Below are positions 1 to 8,484 of a stretch of 64,000 bases of DNA, piece after piece. Position 1 is the stretch's first letter. Each line of letters begins with the position of its first letter. Below the pieces are notes generated by a model. It was not told where the DNA came from. It saw only the letters and a list, made by a program, of their open reading frames with translations, and did no database searches. Made by a program: the position numbers and the translations under genes. Source of the stretch: Chryseobacterium populi (lineage in GTDB: Bacteria; Bacteroidota; Bacteroidia; Flavobacteriales; Weeksellaceae); NCBI RefSeq assembly GCF_000282115.1, contig NZ_AKJY01000018.1:1-64000 (forward strand), read 5' to 3'.

Positions 1-1913
1 CCACCACCACCGCCACCGCCGCCGGAGAATCCACCACCACCGGAACCGCTCCCGGAACTGGATGGCTGCGTTGCTGCCGATTGTATGGAATGGGTAAGGC
101 TTGAATTCAAAGTATTTCCAAAGCTGTAATGATTGATTGAACTTCCTACATACCATGTATGAACATAATCTGATCCGCTGGCCATCTTTTTCAGCATTTC
201 ATCAAACTTTTTACCCCAAATCTCATCAACACTCAAAACCATCGCAAAAGGCAGAAGGTTTTCAAAAACCTGCGGCGTCATCTGAGGCGGATTGTGAAAT
301 TTAAGCTGTTCATTTTCTGCAGCCCCCATATACATTTTAAAACCTTCAATCAGTGATTTTTTCTTTAATTTTTCTTCTGATGGCCTTTTAATCAGATTCT
401 GATAAATGATCAGTGAAGTAAATGCCAGTGCTATAAAGATATAGCAGATATTAAAATTATTACTTTCCACCGCATTATGCCCTTTGGTTATCAAACCTCC
501 GATCGCCAGAAAAACCAGTGCCGGAATGGGGGTTAAATATTTCCAGGAAACATTTTTAAACAGAATCATCGTTAACCCCAATACAATGAAAAGGACAGCA
601 TACAGAAATCCGCCAATGACTATTTTTTCGCCTTCAGGATATATTTTATAACTTAAAAATAAACCTAACGCATAGACCATAGTGGTAATTAAAACCGGTA
701 AAATAATTTTACTTCCGTTATTCCCTTCATTCAAAAACTTATCATGCTGGAATTTTAAGGTTTCCCTGAAGCTATTGACTACTTTTTCAATCTTCGGGTC
801 ATATTTTCCGTCAAATTTCACGGTGTCTTTATTTCCCGTAAAAAGAGTATTCATCAGATTAATTTCTTCTTTCGGTAAAACCTCATCGGGCTCTTTTAAT
901 TTCTGAATGGTAAATGTTTTTGTATTGAAAAGTCCCAGAATACCTGAATCTTCACCTTCAATTATTTTTACATATCCTTTCACGGCAAGGTTGACAATTG
1001 CCGCAGTGAGGTATTTATTTTTAAAATTTTCACTTTTTATATAGCCTAATGAAGCCGGTGAAAGATTTTCAGGAGCATTAAACTGAGGATAAACCACAGG
1101 ACTTTCCGGATCAACGCCATACTTTCTCCATGTAGAAAAATAGTAGAACAGCAATCCTAAAAAGACAATAAATCCGCCAATAAGAACTCCGAATTTCTCA
1201 AGAAAAGTTGGTGGCGGAGGCGGGATCATCACTCCTTTTTTGAAACCGACAGCGATAGTAAGCCCTTCATTAGCCTGAAGCCCTGCTGCACTCCATTCTA
1301 TTGAATGATCCGATAAAATTTTTGAAGTACAGCTTTGTGAATTACTTCCGTATCTCCCGGTATAACAGGAGTTCTGAATAATCCCTGCACCTTCGGGAAG
1401 ATTTATTTTCGCCGAAATGCTATCGATTTCAAAATCCCAGTAGGTTCCGTTTACATTCCAGTACAGCTCATCATAGGTATCAAAAAAACCGATTTGCTTT
1501 TCCGTTTTGTATTTTATTTCGTACTGATAATCTCCAGGATTTAAGATAATATCTTTATTCCCGACATAAATTTTCAGAAAACCATCTTCTATTTTTTTGT
1601 GATAGTCTTCTTCTGAACCATTCTTTTTAACGGAAATAATATCATATTTTACCTTTTGTGTCCTGTTATTCAGATTTCTGGATAAAGGCAACGCACGGTA
1701 AATCCCTCTTTTAATATTTTCTCCCAGGCTATGAACATTGATGCTTTCCGTAACCGTGAGCCCTGAATTTTTATCAACATCAATGTCGGTATGAAAGGAA
1801 GTTATTCTTTCAACTCCTTCTACAATTGACATCTGATCAGGACGCCCGGGCTCTTCCTGGGAAAAGGCAGCTGTATATAGCAGGAGGCAAAAAAGCAACA
1901 AAAACTTTTTCAT
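1..1913 (-). CDS. DUF2207 domain membrane protein (C-terminus cut by window edge)
   Basis: About 637 codons are visible from ATG at 1913; the 3' end lies beyond the left edge. A signal peptide (about residues 1-19) is followed by a roughly 220-residue extracytoplasmic region typical of DUF2207, a membrane segment near residue 240, a cytoplasmic stretch, further membrane segments in the second half and a Ser/Gly-rich tail with long glycine runs that is still open at position 1. This architecture, glycine tail included, is usual for the family. It lies 3 bp downstream of a LemA gene, a common pairing in many phyla, so the two are probably one operon. The role is unknown; a function at the envelope is inferred. 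Recognition is from domain order and tail composition. Confidence 0.85.
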   Translation of the reverse strand, partial: MKKFLLLFCLLLYTAAFSQEEPGRPDQMSIVEGVERITSFHTDIDVDKNSGLTVTESINVHSLGENIKRGIYRALPLSRNLNNRTQKVKYDIISVKKNGSEEDYHKKIEDGFLKIYVGNKDIILNPGDYQYEIKYKTEKQIGFFDTYDELYWNVNGTYWDFEIDSISAKINLPEGAGIIQNSCYTGRYGSNSQSCTSKILSDHSIEWSAAGLQANEGLTIAVGFKKGVMIPPPPPTFLEKFGVLIGGFIVFLGLLFYYFSTWRKYGVDPESPVVYPQFNAPENLSPASLGYIKSENFKNKYLTAAIVNLAVKGYVKIIEGEDSGILGLFNTKTFTIQKLKEPDEVLPKEEINLMNTLFTGNKDTVKFDGKYDPKIEKVVNSFRETLKFQHDKFLNEGNNGSKIILPVLITTMVYALGLFLSYKIYPEGEKIVIGGFLYAVLFIVLGLTMILFKNVSWKYLTPIPALVFLAIGGLITKGHNAVESNNFNICYIFIALAFTSLIIYQNLIKRPSEEKLKKKSLIEGFKMYMGAAENEQLKFHNPPQMTPQVFENLLPFAMVLSVDEIWGKKFDEMLKKMASGSDYVHTWYVGSSINHYSFGNTLNSSLTHSIQSAATQPSSSGSGSGGGGFSGGGGGGG

Positions 1914-1916
1914 GAG

Positions 1917-2471
1917 CTAGAAATTTACAGTTGGAACTTCTCTCTCCGCAATATTCTGCAGCTCAAAAAACGGCGACTTTTCAAATTTATACATATTAGC
2001 GATGATATTACTCGGGAAAGATTCTACGAGAGTATTGTTTTCTCTTACCGTTCCGTTGTAATATCTTCTTGATTTTTCAATATCATTTTCTATCGAGGTA
2101 AGTTCAGACTGCAACTGCTGGAAATTAGCATTCGCTTTCAGGTCCGGATATTGCTCTGCTACAGCAAACAGATTCATCATGGCCTGATTCAGGTTTTTCT
2201 CTGCAGCTTCTTTAGCTTCGACAGAATTGGCACCTACAGCCTGGGTTCTCGCTCTGGTAACACTGTCTAATGTTTCTCTTTCATGGGTGGCATATCCTTT
2301 TACCGTTTCCACAAGATTGGGAATAAGGTCATGACGTTTTTTAAGCATTACATCAATGCTGCTCCATGCTTCCTGAACCAGGTTTTTCAATTTTACCAAC
2401 CGGTTGTAAACAGAAACGCCGTAAAGAAGAAACAGAACGACTACAGCAACGATAACAATAATTGTGATCAT
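1917..2471 (-). CDS. LemA family protein
   Basis: The 184-residue protein has one N-terminal membrane anchor (about residues 3-20) followed by the LemA core of long amphipathic helices, including the typical EAWSSIDVMLKKRHDLIPNL stretch near residues 38-57. LemA proteins are membrane-anchored helical bundles with a small N-terminal part outside or in the periplasm; their biochemical function is not settled. The length matches the family. The gene ends 3 bp before the DUF2207 gene and is probably cotranscribed with it. The start is the ATG just before the hydrophobic segment. Confidence 0.93.
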   Translation of the reverse strand: MITIIVIVAVVVLFLLYGVSVYNRLVKLKNLVQEAWSSIDVMLKKRHDLIPNLVETVKGYATHERETLDSVTRARTQAVGANSVEAKEAAEKNLNQAMMNLFAVAEQYPDLKANANFQQLQSELTSIENDIEKSRRYYNGTVRENNTLVESFPSNIIANMYKFEKSPFFELQNIAEREVPTVNF

Positions 2472-2525
2472 ATATTATTTGTTTTTATTTACTTTAAAAA
2501 TAATGTTTTTTTAGTTATCACCCGG

Positions 2526-2557
2526 AAATAAAAAAAGCGTCCAGTAAACTGAACACT
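2526..2557 (-). terminator. Intrinsic terminator after the NIL-domain gene
   Basis: On the minus strand an 8-bp stem (plus 2537-2544 with 2549-2556, two G-U pairs) closes a TAAA/TTTA loop and is followed by a T-rich run (plus 2526-2536 is A-rich). It separates the NIL-domain gene from lemA, so these are probably separate transcripts. Confidence 0.6.
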
Positions 2558-2585
2558 CTTGTAATTAAAACTATATGAATCTCCC

Positions 2586-2897
2586 CTAAGAATACTTCCT
2601 GCAGAGATACTCTACCGTTGTATTCAAAAGTTTATTTTTATTCAGATAAAGCTCGAGTTCCCGACAATCTTCTGAATTTGCACTGATGTATAACTGAACC
2701 GACCCAAAGCTACGGCCCTGCACATATTCTACATTAGCTGATAACACCCGGTGACAAATTCCGAACTGATTATAGATGATATTAAGCAATTGCTCAAATT
2801 TCATTTTACCATTTAATTCTATTTCCAGTATCAATTCTTTTTTAGGAAGGTTTAATCTATTCTGTAAAACCTGCAGGTTCGGATTGGGTGTAATCAT
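2586..2897 (-). CDS. Orphan NIL-domain protein
   Basis: The 103-residue protein consists almost only of a NIL domain, the small ferredoxin-like fold found at the C-terminus of MetN, the ATPase of methionine ABC importers. Visible features are a strand starting about residue 23, the helix KFEQLLNIIYNQFG, and the conserved ANVEYVQGRSFGSVQLYI segment (about 54-71) that matches the family pattern of an N-x-E/Y-hydrophobic-Q-G-x-x-F/Y-G strand. No ABC ATPase, permease or binding protein is next to it. By analogy it could bind a sulfur amino acid or related ligand, but this is inference. Its promoter overlaps a 16-bp-arm palindrome, so it is probably repressor-controlled. Identification is by motif reading only. 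Confidence 0.75.
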   Translation of the reverse strand: MITPNPNLQVLQNRLNLPKKELILEIELNGKMKFEQLLNIIYNQFGICHRVLSANVEYVQGRSFGSVQLYISANSEDCRELELYLNKNKLLNTTVEYLCRKYS

Positions 2898-2958
2898 AAT
2901 TAAACATTTTGGGGTTAGACCATGTTTGATTTATTCGCGTAATGCATTAAATTTTTGA

Positions 2959-3008
2959 CAAAAATATAAAAAATTATTAGTCCACAAAATTAGTGGACTA
3001 ATAATTTT
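2959..3008 (-). promoter_or_regulatory. Promoter of the NIL-domain gene overlapped by a long palindromic operator
   Basis: On the minus strand a TATTTTTG -7 box (plus 2959-2966) lies 18 nt downstream of a TTTG -33 box (plus 2985-2988). The -33 box sits inside a near-perfect palindrome: arms 2970-2985 and 2993-3008 (16 bp each, all bases paired) around the spacer AAAATTA, with core TTAGTCCAC...GTGGACTAA. A protein bound here would block the -33 element. The palindrome and boxes are seen directly; the repressor is unknown. Confidence 0.7.
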
Positions 3009-3077
3009 AAATTTTAACACTTTTGCTTGTGATGTATGTTTGGGCTGAAACCTTATATGGGTTTATAAAAAGGAAAA

Positions 3078-3178
3078 AGACTGTTTCAAAAGTCCTCCCT
3101 GTTCCGGAATCTCCTGCATGACAACTCTTTTTGACTTTTAGGAGATTCTCAGAGTATTATTTACTTTTGAGACAGTCT
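3078..3178. repeat. MITE-like nested inverted repeat
   Basis: Outer arms 3078-3093 and 3163-3178 (AGACTGTTTCAAAAGT against ACTTTTGAGACAGTCT, one mismatch) enclose a second inverted repeat at 3106-3115 and 3140-3149 (one mismatch). The outer arm resembles the GAGACTGTCTCAAAAG-type terminal inverted repeats common on insertion sequences of Bacteroidetes, so this 101-bp element could be a MITE or an IS remnant. It holds no ORF. It lies between the NIL gene promoter and the YiiX-like gene; nothing else is visible in 3009-3281. Confidence 0.5.
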
Positions 3179-3281
3179 CAATATTATTTTTCTCGTGGAT
3201 TGAGCAGATTTGGCAGATGATAATGTACTGTAAAGATCTGTATCTATTCAAATTTTAGTTCCTGCATATAAAACTTTAAAT

Positions 3282-3935
3282 CTATAATTCCTTTATTCGT
3301 ACCAGTTTTTCTGAACCCGCCAAACCATTAGGATTACAGCCGGGCTCACCTTCAGGAACCTTTAAATTTTTCTTCTGATAAAACTCTTCCCAGAAAGCAT
3401 TGGTTTTTCCTGTTTTCGGATCTATAAAAGTCATGGGTTCCAGTTTAAAAATATGATCGCCCCTGAATGCCCTTTCTATAAAATCTGAACAGTAATAAGA
3501 GCTCTCATCAAGAATATAATTGAAATTGTATGGTTTTCCTAACATGCTATGGGCTTTCTCAACTGCAGAAGGAATTGTATGCTGAAATTCCGGCTTTAGA
3601 CGATACACCACTATATTTTGCCGGTCTTTTCTCTGATCATTCATAAAATCTTTTAAAGTCTGTTTTTGAGAGCCTCCTTTAGGGGCAGCATGCAGAACAA
3701 AAAATCGACCGTTTTCTTTTTCCAGAATACCGATGTGATCGAATGAAGCACTCTTCTGTTTTTGCGTCACCTTGTTGATCGCTCCCGAAAGACCGGATTC
3801 TTTTGCTGTAACGAAGAGCAGGTCACCATTTTTCAGATCTGAAACCGGATTGGCTTTGCAACTGATAACCAGCAGCAAAATAAAAGCAACAGCACCCAGC
3901 TTAAGTAAAAGCTTACTTTTTAAAGTTGCTCTCAT
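3282..3935 (-). CDS. YiiX/YebB-like NlpC/P60-type cysteine hydrolase, lipoprotein
   Basis: I place the start at the ATG at 3935 (217 residues); in-frame ATGs at 3953 and 3956 would add seven residues. The protein begins with a hydrophobic segment ending in a plausible lipobox (LLVISC), suggesting a lipoprotein. The mature part has the circularly permuted NlpC/P60 (YiiX, DUF830) pattern: LKNGDLLFV, then a catalytic His in SFDHIGIL, and a late catalytic Cys in YYCSDFIERAF. Such enzymes are thought to cleave amide bonds in the cell wall or lipids; the substrate is unknown here. The 5' end overlaps the end of the DUF1801 gene by 23 bp, which suggests cotranscription. Confidence 0.82.
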   Translation of the reverse strand: MRATLKSKLLLKLGAVAFILLLVISCKANPVSDLKNGDLLFVTAKESGLSGAINKVTQKQKSASFDHIGILEKENGRFFVLHAAPKGGSQKQTLKDFMNDQRKDRQNIVVYRLKPEFQHTIPSAVEKAHSMLGKPYNFNYILDESSYYCSDFIERAFRGDHIFKLEPMTFIDPKTGKTNAFWEEFYQKKNLKVPEGEPGCNPNGLAGSEKLVRIKEL

Positions 3936-4368
3936 AACATTCAATCCAGCCATCAACAGTCATTTTTTTGCTTAGCTCAGCGATTAATCCGAACGGGATA
4001 TCGTCTGTCTTTTTGAATCTTATACAAGATTTTCCCATATCCAGTTTTCTTTTGGAATGTTTCGGAAATTCCGATACAAACCATTCCAATAAATCAGGCT
4101 TTGCATAGATACCCATATGATATAAGGCAATAAAGTTTTTCTGTGAAGCCAACCCTATAAAAGGCAAGGGCGAACCGGGTGTACAGTGGTAGCCTGCCGG
4201 ATAAGTTTCCAAAGGAACTCCCCAGCCTACCATTCCGTAGCTGATATTTTCTTTAAAGCCTTTGGGCAAATTATCATTAACCGTATCGAACAGTTTTTTA
4301 AATACTTCCTGTCTTTCTTCAGGAATCTTTGAGATATAATCTTCTATGGATATAGCAGGAATTTGCAT
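3913..4368 (-). CDS. DUF1801 domain-containing protein
   Basis: The 151-residue protein matches the DUF1801 (YdhG-like) pattern: the N-terminal ISKIPEERQEVFKKL helix, the ENISYGMVGWGVP motif near residues 40-52, ALYHMGIY in the middle, and the KLDMGKSCIRFKKTDDIP segment before a C-terminal helix. The fold is a small soluble alpha/beta domain of unknown function. The gene is upstream of, and overlaps, the YiiX-like hydrolase. The start ATG lies just after an AT-rich gap that separates it from the T9SS surface protein gene. Confidence 0.85.
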   Translation of the reverse strand: MQIPAISIEDYISKIPEERQEVFKKLFDTVNDNLPKGFKENISYGMVGWGVPLETYPAGYHCTPGSPLPFIGLASQKNFIALYHMGIYAKPDLLEWFVSEFPKHSKRKLDMGKSCIRFKKTDDIPFGLIAELSKKMTVDGWIECYESNFKK

Positions 4369-4434
4369 TTCGATTTTATTTTAAGGGTTTTCAAAATAAC
4401 GAAATTTATAGATAAGTTTGATCTAAAATTTATA

Positions 4435-4471
4435 AACAAAAAGACAGCTATAAAAAATTTATAGCCGTCTC
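4435..4471 (-). terminator. Intrinsic terminator after the T9SS surface protein gene
   Basis: Arms 4442-4452 and 4460-4470 pair over 11 bp with one G-U, and the A-run at plus 4435-4441 gives a T-run on the minus strand. It lies 20 bp after the stop codon at 4491. Confidence 0.65.
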
Positions 4472-4490
4472 TTCAATATCAATTTAAAAA

Positions 4491-6989
4491 TTATTTTTTA
4501 ATTGCTTTTACTGTAGATCTTGAACCGTCTTTAAACTGGATCGTGATTAAATACAATCCGGAATTCAACATACTTAAATTAATTTCTTTACCCGGATTTT
4601 GAATAGTCTGCACTACTCTTCCTGATAAATCACCGATCATTACAGATTTAATCTCCTTCGTTTCAGAAATGTACACTACATCTTTGAACGGATTCGGGTG
4701 AATTTTCACCGTTTCTTTTTTAACGTTTACATCAGAAGTACTTAATTGTAAAGCTTCCCAATATACATTATCCCAATAATAGGCTTTCGCATCATTCATA
4801 CTATGAATAGCCAGTCTTGCATTTGCAGGTACAGATGTAGGGACAGAAACAATATATTCTGAATTAGAATCTGAATAAGAATTACTGCTGATTGTTACAG
4901 CCTGTATCAGAACAAATGAAGCAGCATCAGTGATATCGGTAACATATCCTACATTAAGGGTTCCCGTTCCGCTTGTCACTCTTGCTTTAAACCTCAACTG
5001 ATTCGTCCCCGCATTGACGTTGCTGAATGTAGGAAGTACTGCAATACTCGGGGTTGCTGATGTACCGGTATACTGGTAAATATTTCTTGTTCCGGAGGCC
5101 GGCGAGGTAGATGTAATGGTCTGTGAACCTGATCCTGCTATTCTTGCCCAACAATCTGGAACGATAGATCCTGTAGAATAAGAATCAAAATCCTCATACA
5201 TCGTTGCTATACTACCACATAATGTTTTAAAAGTAGTTACATAAGTCCATGCACTTTTATCAGCTGCACTACAGGCCGAGCGTACCCAAACATAATAGTT
5301 GGTACTAGGATTTAAGTTAGAAAGTCCTGTTGAAGTAACTCCGGCAGCTGTAACTCCTGAAGGTGTTGTTGTAGCTATCGGTGTAGTACTGTTGGTAGAA
5401 TAATAGTATTCATATCCATTCGCAGGAGGAGTAGACGGGGCTGTCCACGCCAAATCTACTGTCGTTAATCCCGGATTTGAAGCGGTTAGAGCTGTTGGTG
5501 CAAAACAAGTCGGAATCTGTTCCCAATACACATCATCCCAATAATAAGACTTTCCATCTGCAGTATTTTTTATCGCCAATCTTGCATTTGCCGGTGTAGA
5601 AGCAGGAACTATTACGGTATATTCTGCAGCTGCAGTGGTATAGTTGGTATTAGCAATACTTAAGGCTTGAATCGGAACAAATGTACTCGCATCCGCAGCA
5701 TCTGTTACATAGCCTACATTCAATGTTCCTGTAGCCGAGCTTACTCTTGCTTTAAATCTTAGCCAATGAGTTCCTGCATTAATGTTACTGAATTCCGGTA
5801 AAACAACAACACTGGGGGTTTGTGAGCTTGAACAGTACTGGTAGATATTTCTTGTACCCGAAGCCGGTGTTGTAGAAGTAATAGTCTGGCTTCCATTAGT
5901 GATAATTCTTGCCCAGCAGTCAGGCACGATAGATCCTGTAGAATAAGAATCAAAATTCTCATACATTGAAGTCATAGGGCCACACAATGTTTTAAATGTA
6001 CCTGCAAAAGACCATACACTCTGGCCTGTTGCCGTGCTGCAGTTTGTTCTTACCCAATAGTAATATACTGTATTCGGAGCTAAACTGCCTATTGTTGTCG
6101 AAGTTCCTGTAAGCCCGGGTAAACTGGGTGTGGTTGAACTTGTAGGCGTTGTAGAACCTGTACTGTAATACAGATCATATCCTGAAGCCTGAGTGGTAGG
6201 AGGAACAGTCCATGATACCTGTGCTGAATTAGGTGTAAGTGTACCCACCGGCTGTATAGTTGGAGCTGCACAATCGGAATATGCATCAGCAGAAAAAGCT
6301 AAAATATTGGAAACACCATTACCTAAAGCATTTCTTGTTATAGTAACGCTTTGGATCGGTTTGGCATGGTTGGCTGCATCGATAACTAACTCAGCCTGAT
6401 AAAGCCTTGGGTTGGTAGAATTCGGTTCCAGAACATCATTGGTTCTGTTGATCCTTCCGATCCCCTGAATCGCAAAGTTGGCACCATCGTACCAATCCAG
6501 AAGCCCGATGTTTGTAAATGTCTGCGTAGTATTATCCGTGAAATTCACCACTATATCCACTGCAGAAGTACCACTTCCGCTGGTAGACAACATATACAAT
6601 CTAAAAGCAGCTTTCGGAGTTGTAAAAATCAAAGTTCCGGTATCGTTGGAACCTGCCATTCTTAAAGAGTTATTTCCACTCAGATCACCAAGTTTAAAGC
6701 TTAAACCGGGAGTTCCGGCAGCCACAGAATTGATCAGTCCGTCTGAAGGAATTCCGTAAGTGAGGGGCATACTTGATGAAGTAAGCTGGAAATCCCGTGC
6801 TACAAAAGCAAAAGATGCTCCATCCACATCCATCGTTGTAGAGGTCATAGAAGAACCAATTCCGTTAGCAATCACATCAGCCGAATATCCGGATTGCACC
6901 GGCATGGTCTGAAAGTTTTGTCCCATTAAATCTGAGACAGAAAAAAGAGCCATCAAATTTAAAGCTCCAACAAATAGTTTTATTTTCAT
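4491..6989 (-). CDS. T9SS-secreted multidomain surface protein (fibronectin III repeats, type A sorting domain)
   Basis: From the ATG at 6989 the protein has 832 residues; an in-frame ATG three codons earlier (6998) is less likely because MKIKLF begins a normal signal peptide. After the signal comes a unique region of about 210 residues, then two copies of a unit of about 250 residues: an FN3 domain ending in W..VRT/SxC..., followed by a jelly-roll-like domain starting MYE(N/D)FDSYSTGSIVPDC. The last 75 residues are a type A T9SS C-terminal domain (IHPNPFKD..., DLSGRVV, LNSGLYLI...). The protein is therefore exported through the type IX system and anchored or released at the surface. Function is unknown; adhesion is an inference. 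Parts of the two units are identical in DNA (for example 5161-5190 and 5925-5954), pointing to recent duplication. Confidence 0.88.
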   Translation of the reverse strand: MKIKLFVGALNLMALFSVSDLMGQNFQTMPVQSGYSADVIANGIGSSMTSTTMDVDGASFAFVARDFQLTSSSMPLTYGIPSDGLINSVAAGTPGLSFKLGDLSGNNSLRMAGSNDTGTLIFTTPKAAFRLYMLSTSGSGTSAVDIVVNFTDNTTQTFTNIGLLDWYDGANFAIQGIGRINRTNDVLEPNSTNPRLYQAELVIDAANHAKPIQSVTITRNALGNGVSNILAFSADAYSDCAAPTIQPVGTLTPNSAQVSWTVPPTTQASGYDLYYSTGSTTPTSSTTPSLPGLTGTSTTIGSLAPNTVYYYWVRTNCSTATGQSVWSFAGTFKTLCGPMTSMYENFDSYSTGSIVPDCWARIITNGSQTITSTTPASGTRNIYQYCSSSQTPSVVVLPEFSNINAGTHWLRFKARVSSATGTLNVGYVTDAADASTFVPIQALSIANTNYTTAAAEYTVIVPASTPANARLAIKNTADGKSYYWDDVYWEQIPTCFAPTALTASNPGLTTVDLAWTAPSTPPANGYEYYYSTNSTTPIATTTPSGVTAAGVTSTGLSNLNPSTNYYVWVRSACSAADKSAWTYVTTFKTLCGSIATMYEDFDSYSTGSIVPDCWARIAGSGSQTITSTSPASGTRNIYQYTGTSATPSIAVLPTFSNVNAGTNQLRFKARVTSGTGTLNVGYVTDITDAASFVLIQAVTISSNSYSDSNSEYIVSVPTSVPANARLAIHSMNDAKAYYWDNVYWEALQLSTSDVNVKKETVKIHPNPFKDVVYISETKEIKSVMIGDLSGRVVQTIQNPGKEINLSMLNSGLYLITIQFKDGSRSTVKAIKK

Positions 6990-7242
6990 ATAAATCAATA
7001 TTACGATCGTAAATTTAATAAAAAAACAATATAAAAAACTTTTACTTAATATTTTTTTATTAAAATATCAAAATAACATAAATAAATAACAAATACTTTC
7101 AAATGTTCAAAATACCATATAACAATTAAACAAGTTAAAATATAACATAAAATTTACAAAAAGAAAAAATATGATACAAATAACAAAATACCAATATTTT
7201 TCCTCTCCGTAGCTATTATTTTATTATTGGAAAATTAAATCT

Positions 7243-7250
7243 TATTTTTG
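7243..7250 (+). promoter_or_regulatory. -7 box of the aminotransferase gene
   Basis: TATTTTTG matches TAnnTTTG and lies 19 nt before the ATG at 7270. No clear -33 TTTG is seen at the right distance. The rest of 6999-7242 is very AT-rich with no ORF or hairpin that I can support. Confidence 0.45.
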
Positions 7251-7269
7251 CCATACAAATTTTTGAACA

Positions 7270-8475
7270 ATGCCTAATATTTCAAACAGAGCACAACACA
7301 TGCCGCCGTCACCGGTAAGAAAACTGGTTCCTTTCGCCCTTAAAGCAAAACAAAAAGGAATAAAAGTATATCACCTCAACATCGGGCAACCGGACATTGA
7401 GACCCCGGAAACGGCTTTAAATGCTTTAAAGAATATTGATTTAAAAGTATTGGAATATGCTCTTTCCGAAGGAAATATAGAATACAGAAAAGCCCTTACA
7501 GAATATTATCATTCTTTGGATTTTAAAGATCTGACTCCTGATAATTTCATTGTAACCAATGGTGGTTCTGAAGCATTGAACTTTGCCATCTCTACTCTTT
7601 GTGATGATGGTGATGAAGTAATTATCCCGGAGCCTTATTATGCAAACTATAACGGATTCACCAGCACATTCAATGTAAATGTGGTGGCTGTTCCATCAAC
7701 AATTGATACCGGTTTTGCCCTTCCTCCGATTGAAGAATTTGAGAAAAAAATCACTGAAAAAACCAGAGCAATTGTAATCTGCAATCCTGGAAACCCAACA
7801 GGTTATCTTTATACCCGTGAAGAACTTCAGAAGCTGGCAGAAATTGCTTTAAAATATGACATCGTAGTCATTTCTGATGAAGTTTACAGAGAATACGTTT
7901 ATGATGGCAAACAGCAGATTTCAATGTTGGCTTTCCCTGAATTAAGCGAAAACTGTATCATCATTGATTCAGAATCCAAGCGTTATTCTATGTGTGGAGT
8001 AAGAATCGGGTGTATGATTACCCGCTCCAAAAAAATTCATGATGCAGCCATGCTTTTTGCACAGGCAAGACTGAGTCCGGTTCTTTTGGGACAGATTGCA
8101 GCGACTGCCGCTCACCAGAATGACGGAGCCTACATCCGTGCAGTAAGAGAAGAATATACGCACAGAAGAAATATCCTGGTAGATTTATTAAATGCGATTC
8201 CCGGAGTGATCTGCCCGAAACCTAAAGGAGCATTTTACTGTGTAGCTGAGCTTCCGGTGGATGATACTGAAAAATTTGCTCAATGGCTCCTGGAAAAATA
8301 TACCCACAAAAACGAAACCATCATGGTGGCTCCTGCAGGAGGATTTTACAGCAATCCTGAACTGGGTAAAAAACAGGTAAGAATCGCCTATGTTTTAAAA
8401 GAACAGGATTTAAAAAGAAGTGCCGAAATTTTAAAAGATGCACTACAGCAATACAAATCAGAATTTAATCTATAA
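7270..8475 (+). CDS. Pyridoxal-phosphate aminotransferase, class I/II
   Basis: The 401-residue protein is a fold-type I aminotransferase of the aspartate aminotransferase superfamily. Visible motifs are NIGQPDIETP near the start, NGGSEALNFA (phosphate-binding region), the CNPGNPTGYLYTREEL loop, ISDEVYREYVYDG, and the PLP Schiff-base lysine at residue 237 in SESKRYSMCGVRIG. The C-terminal region has the substrate-carboxylate arginine in KKQVRIAYV. It catalyses transamination between an amino acid and a 2-oxo acid in the cytoplasm; the exact substrate cannot be read from sequence, and aspartate or an aromatic amino acid is plausible. A short lipoprotein gene follows after 9 bp. Confidence 0.92.
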   Translation: MPNISNRAQHMPPSPVRKLVPFALKAKQKGIKVYHLNIGQPDIETPETALNALKNIDLKVLEYALSEGNIEYRKALTEYYHSLDFKDLTPDNFIVTNGGSEALNFAISTLCDDGDEVIIPEPYYANYNGFTSTFNVNVVAVPSTIDTGFALPPIEEFEKKITEKTRAIVICNPGNPTGYLYTREELQKLAEIALKYDIVVISDEVYREYVYDGKQQISMLAFPELSENCIIIDSESKRYSMCGVRIGCMITRSKKIHDAAMLFAQARLSPVLLGQIAATAAHQNDGAYIRAVREEYTHRRNILVDLLNAIPGVICPKPKGAFYCVAELPVDDTEKFAQWLLEKYTHKNETIMVAPAGGFYSNPELGKKQVRIAYVLKEQDLKRSAEILKDALQQYKSEFNL

Positions 8476-8484
8476 ATCATAACA

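Noticed and set aside
682-906. 74-residue plus-strand frame
   Set aside because: It lies within the DUF2207 gene on the opposite strand, has no recognisable domain, and is a reading-frame shadow. The many other frames that fully overlap known genes were left out for the same reason.
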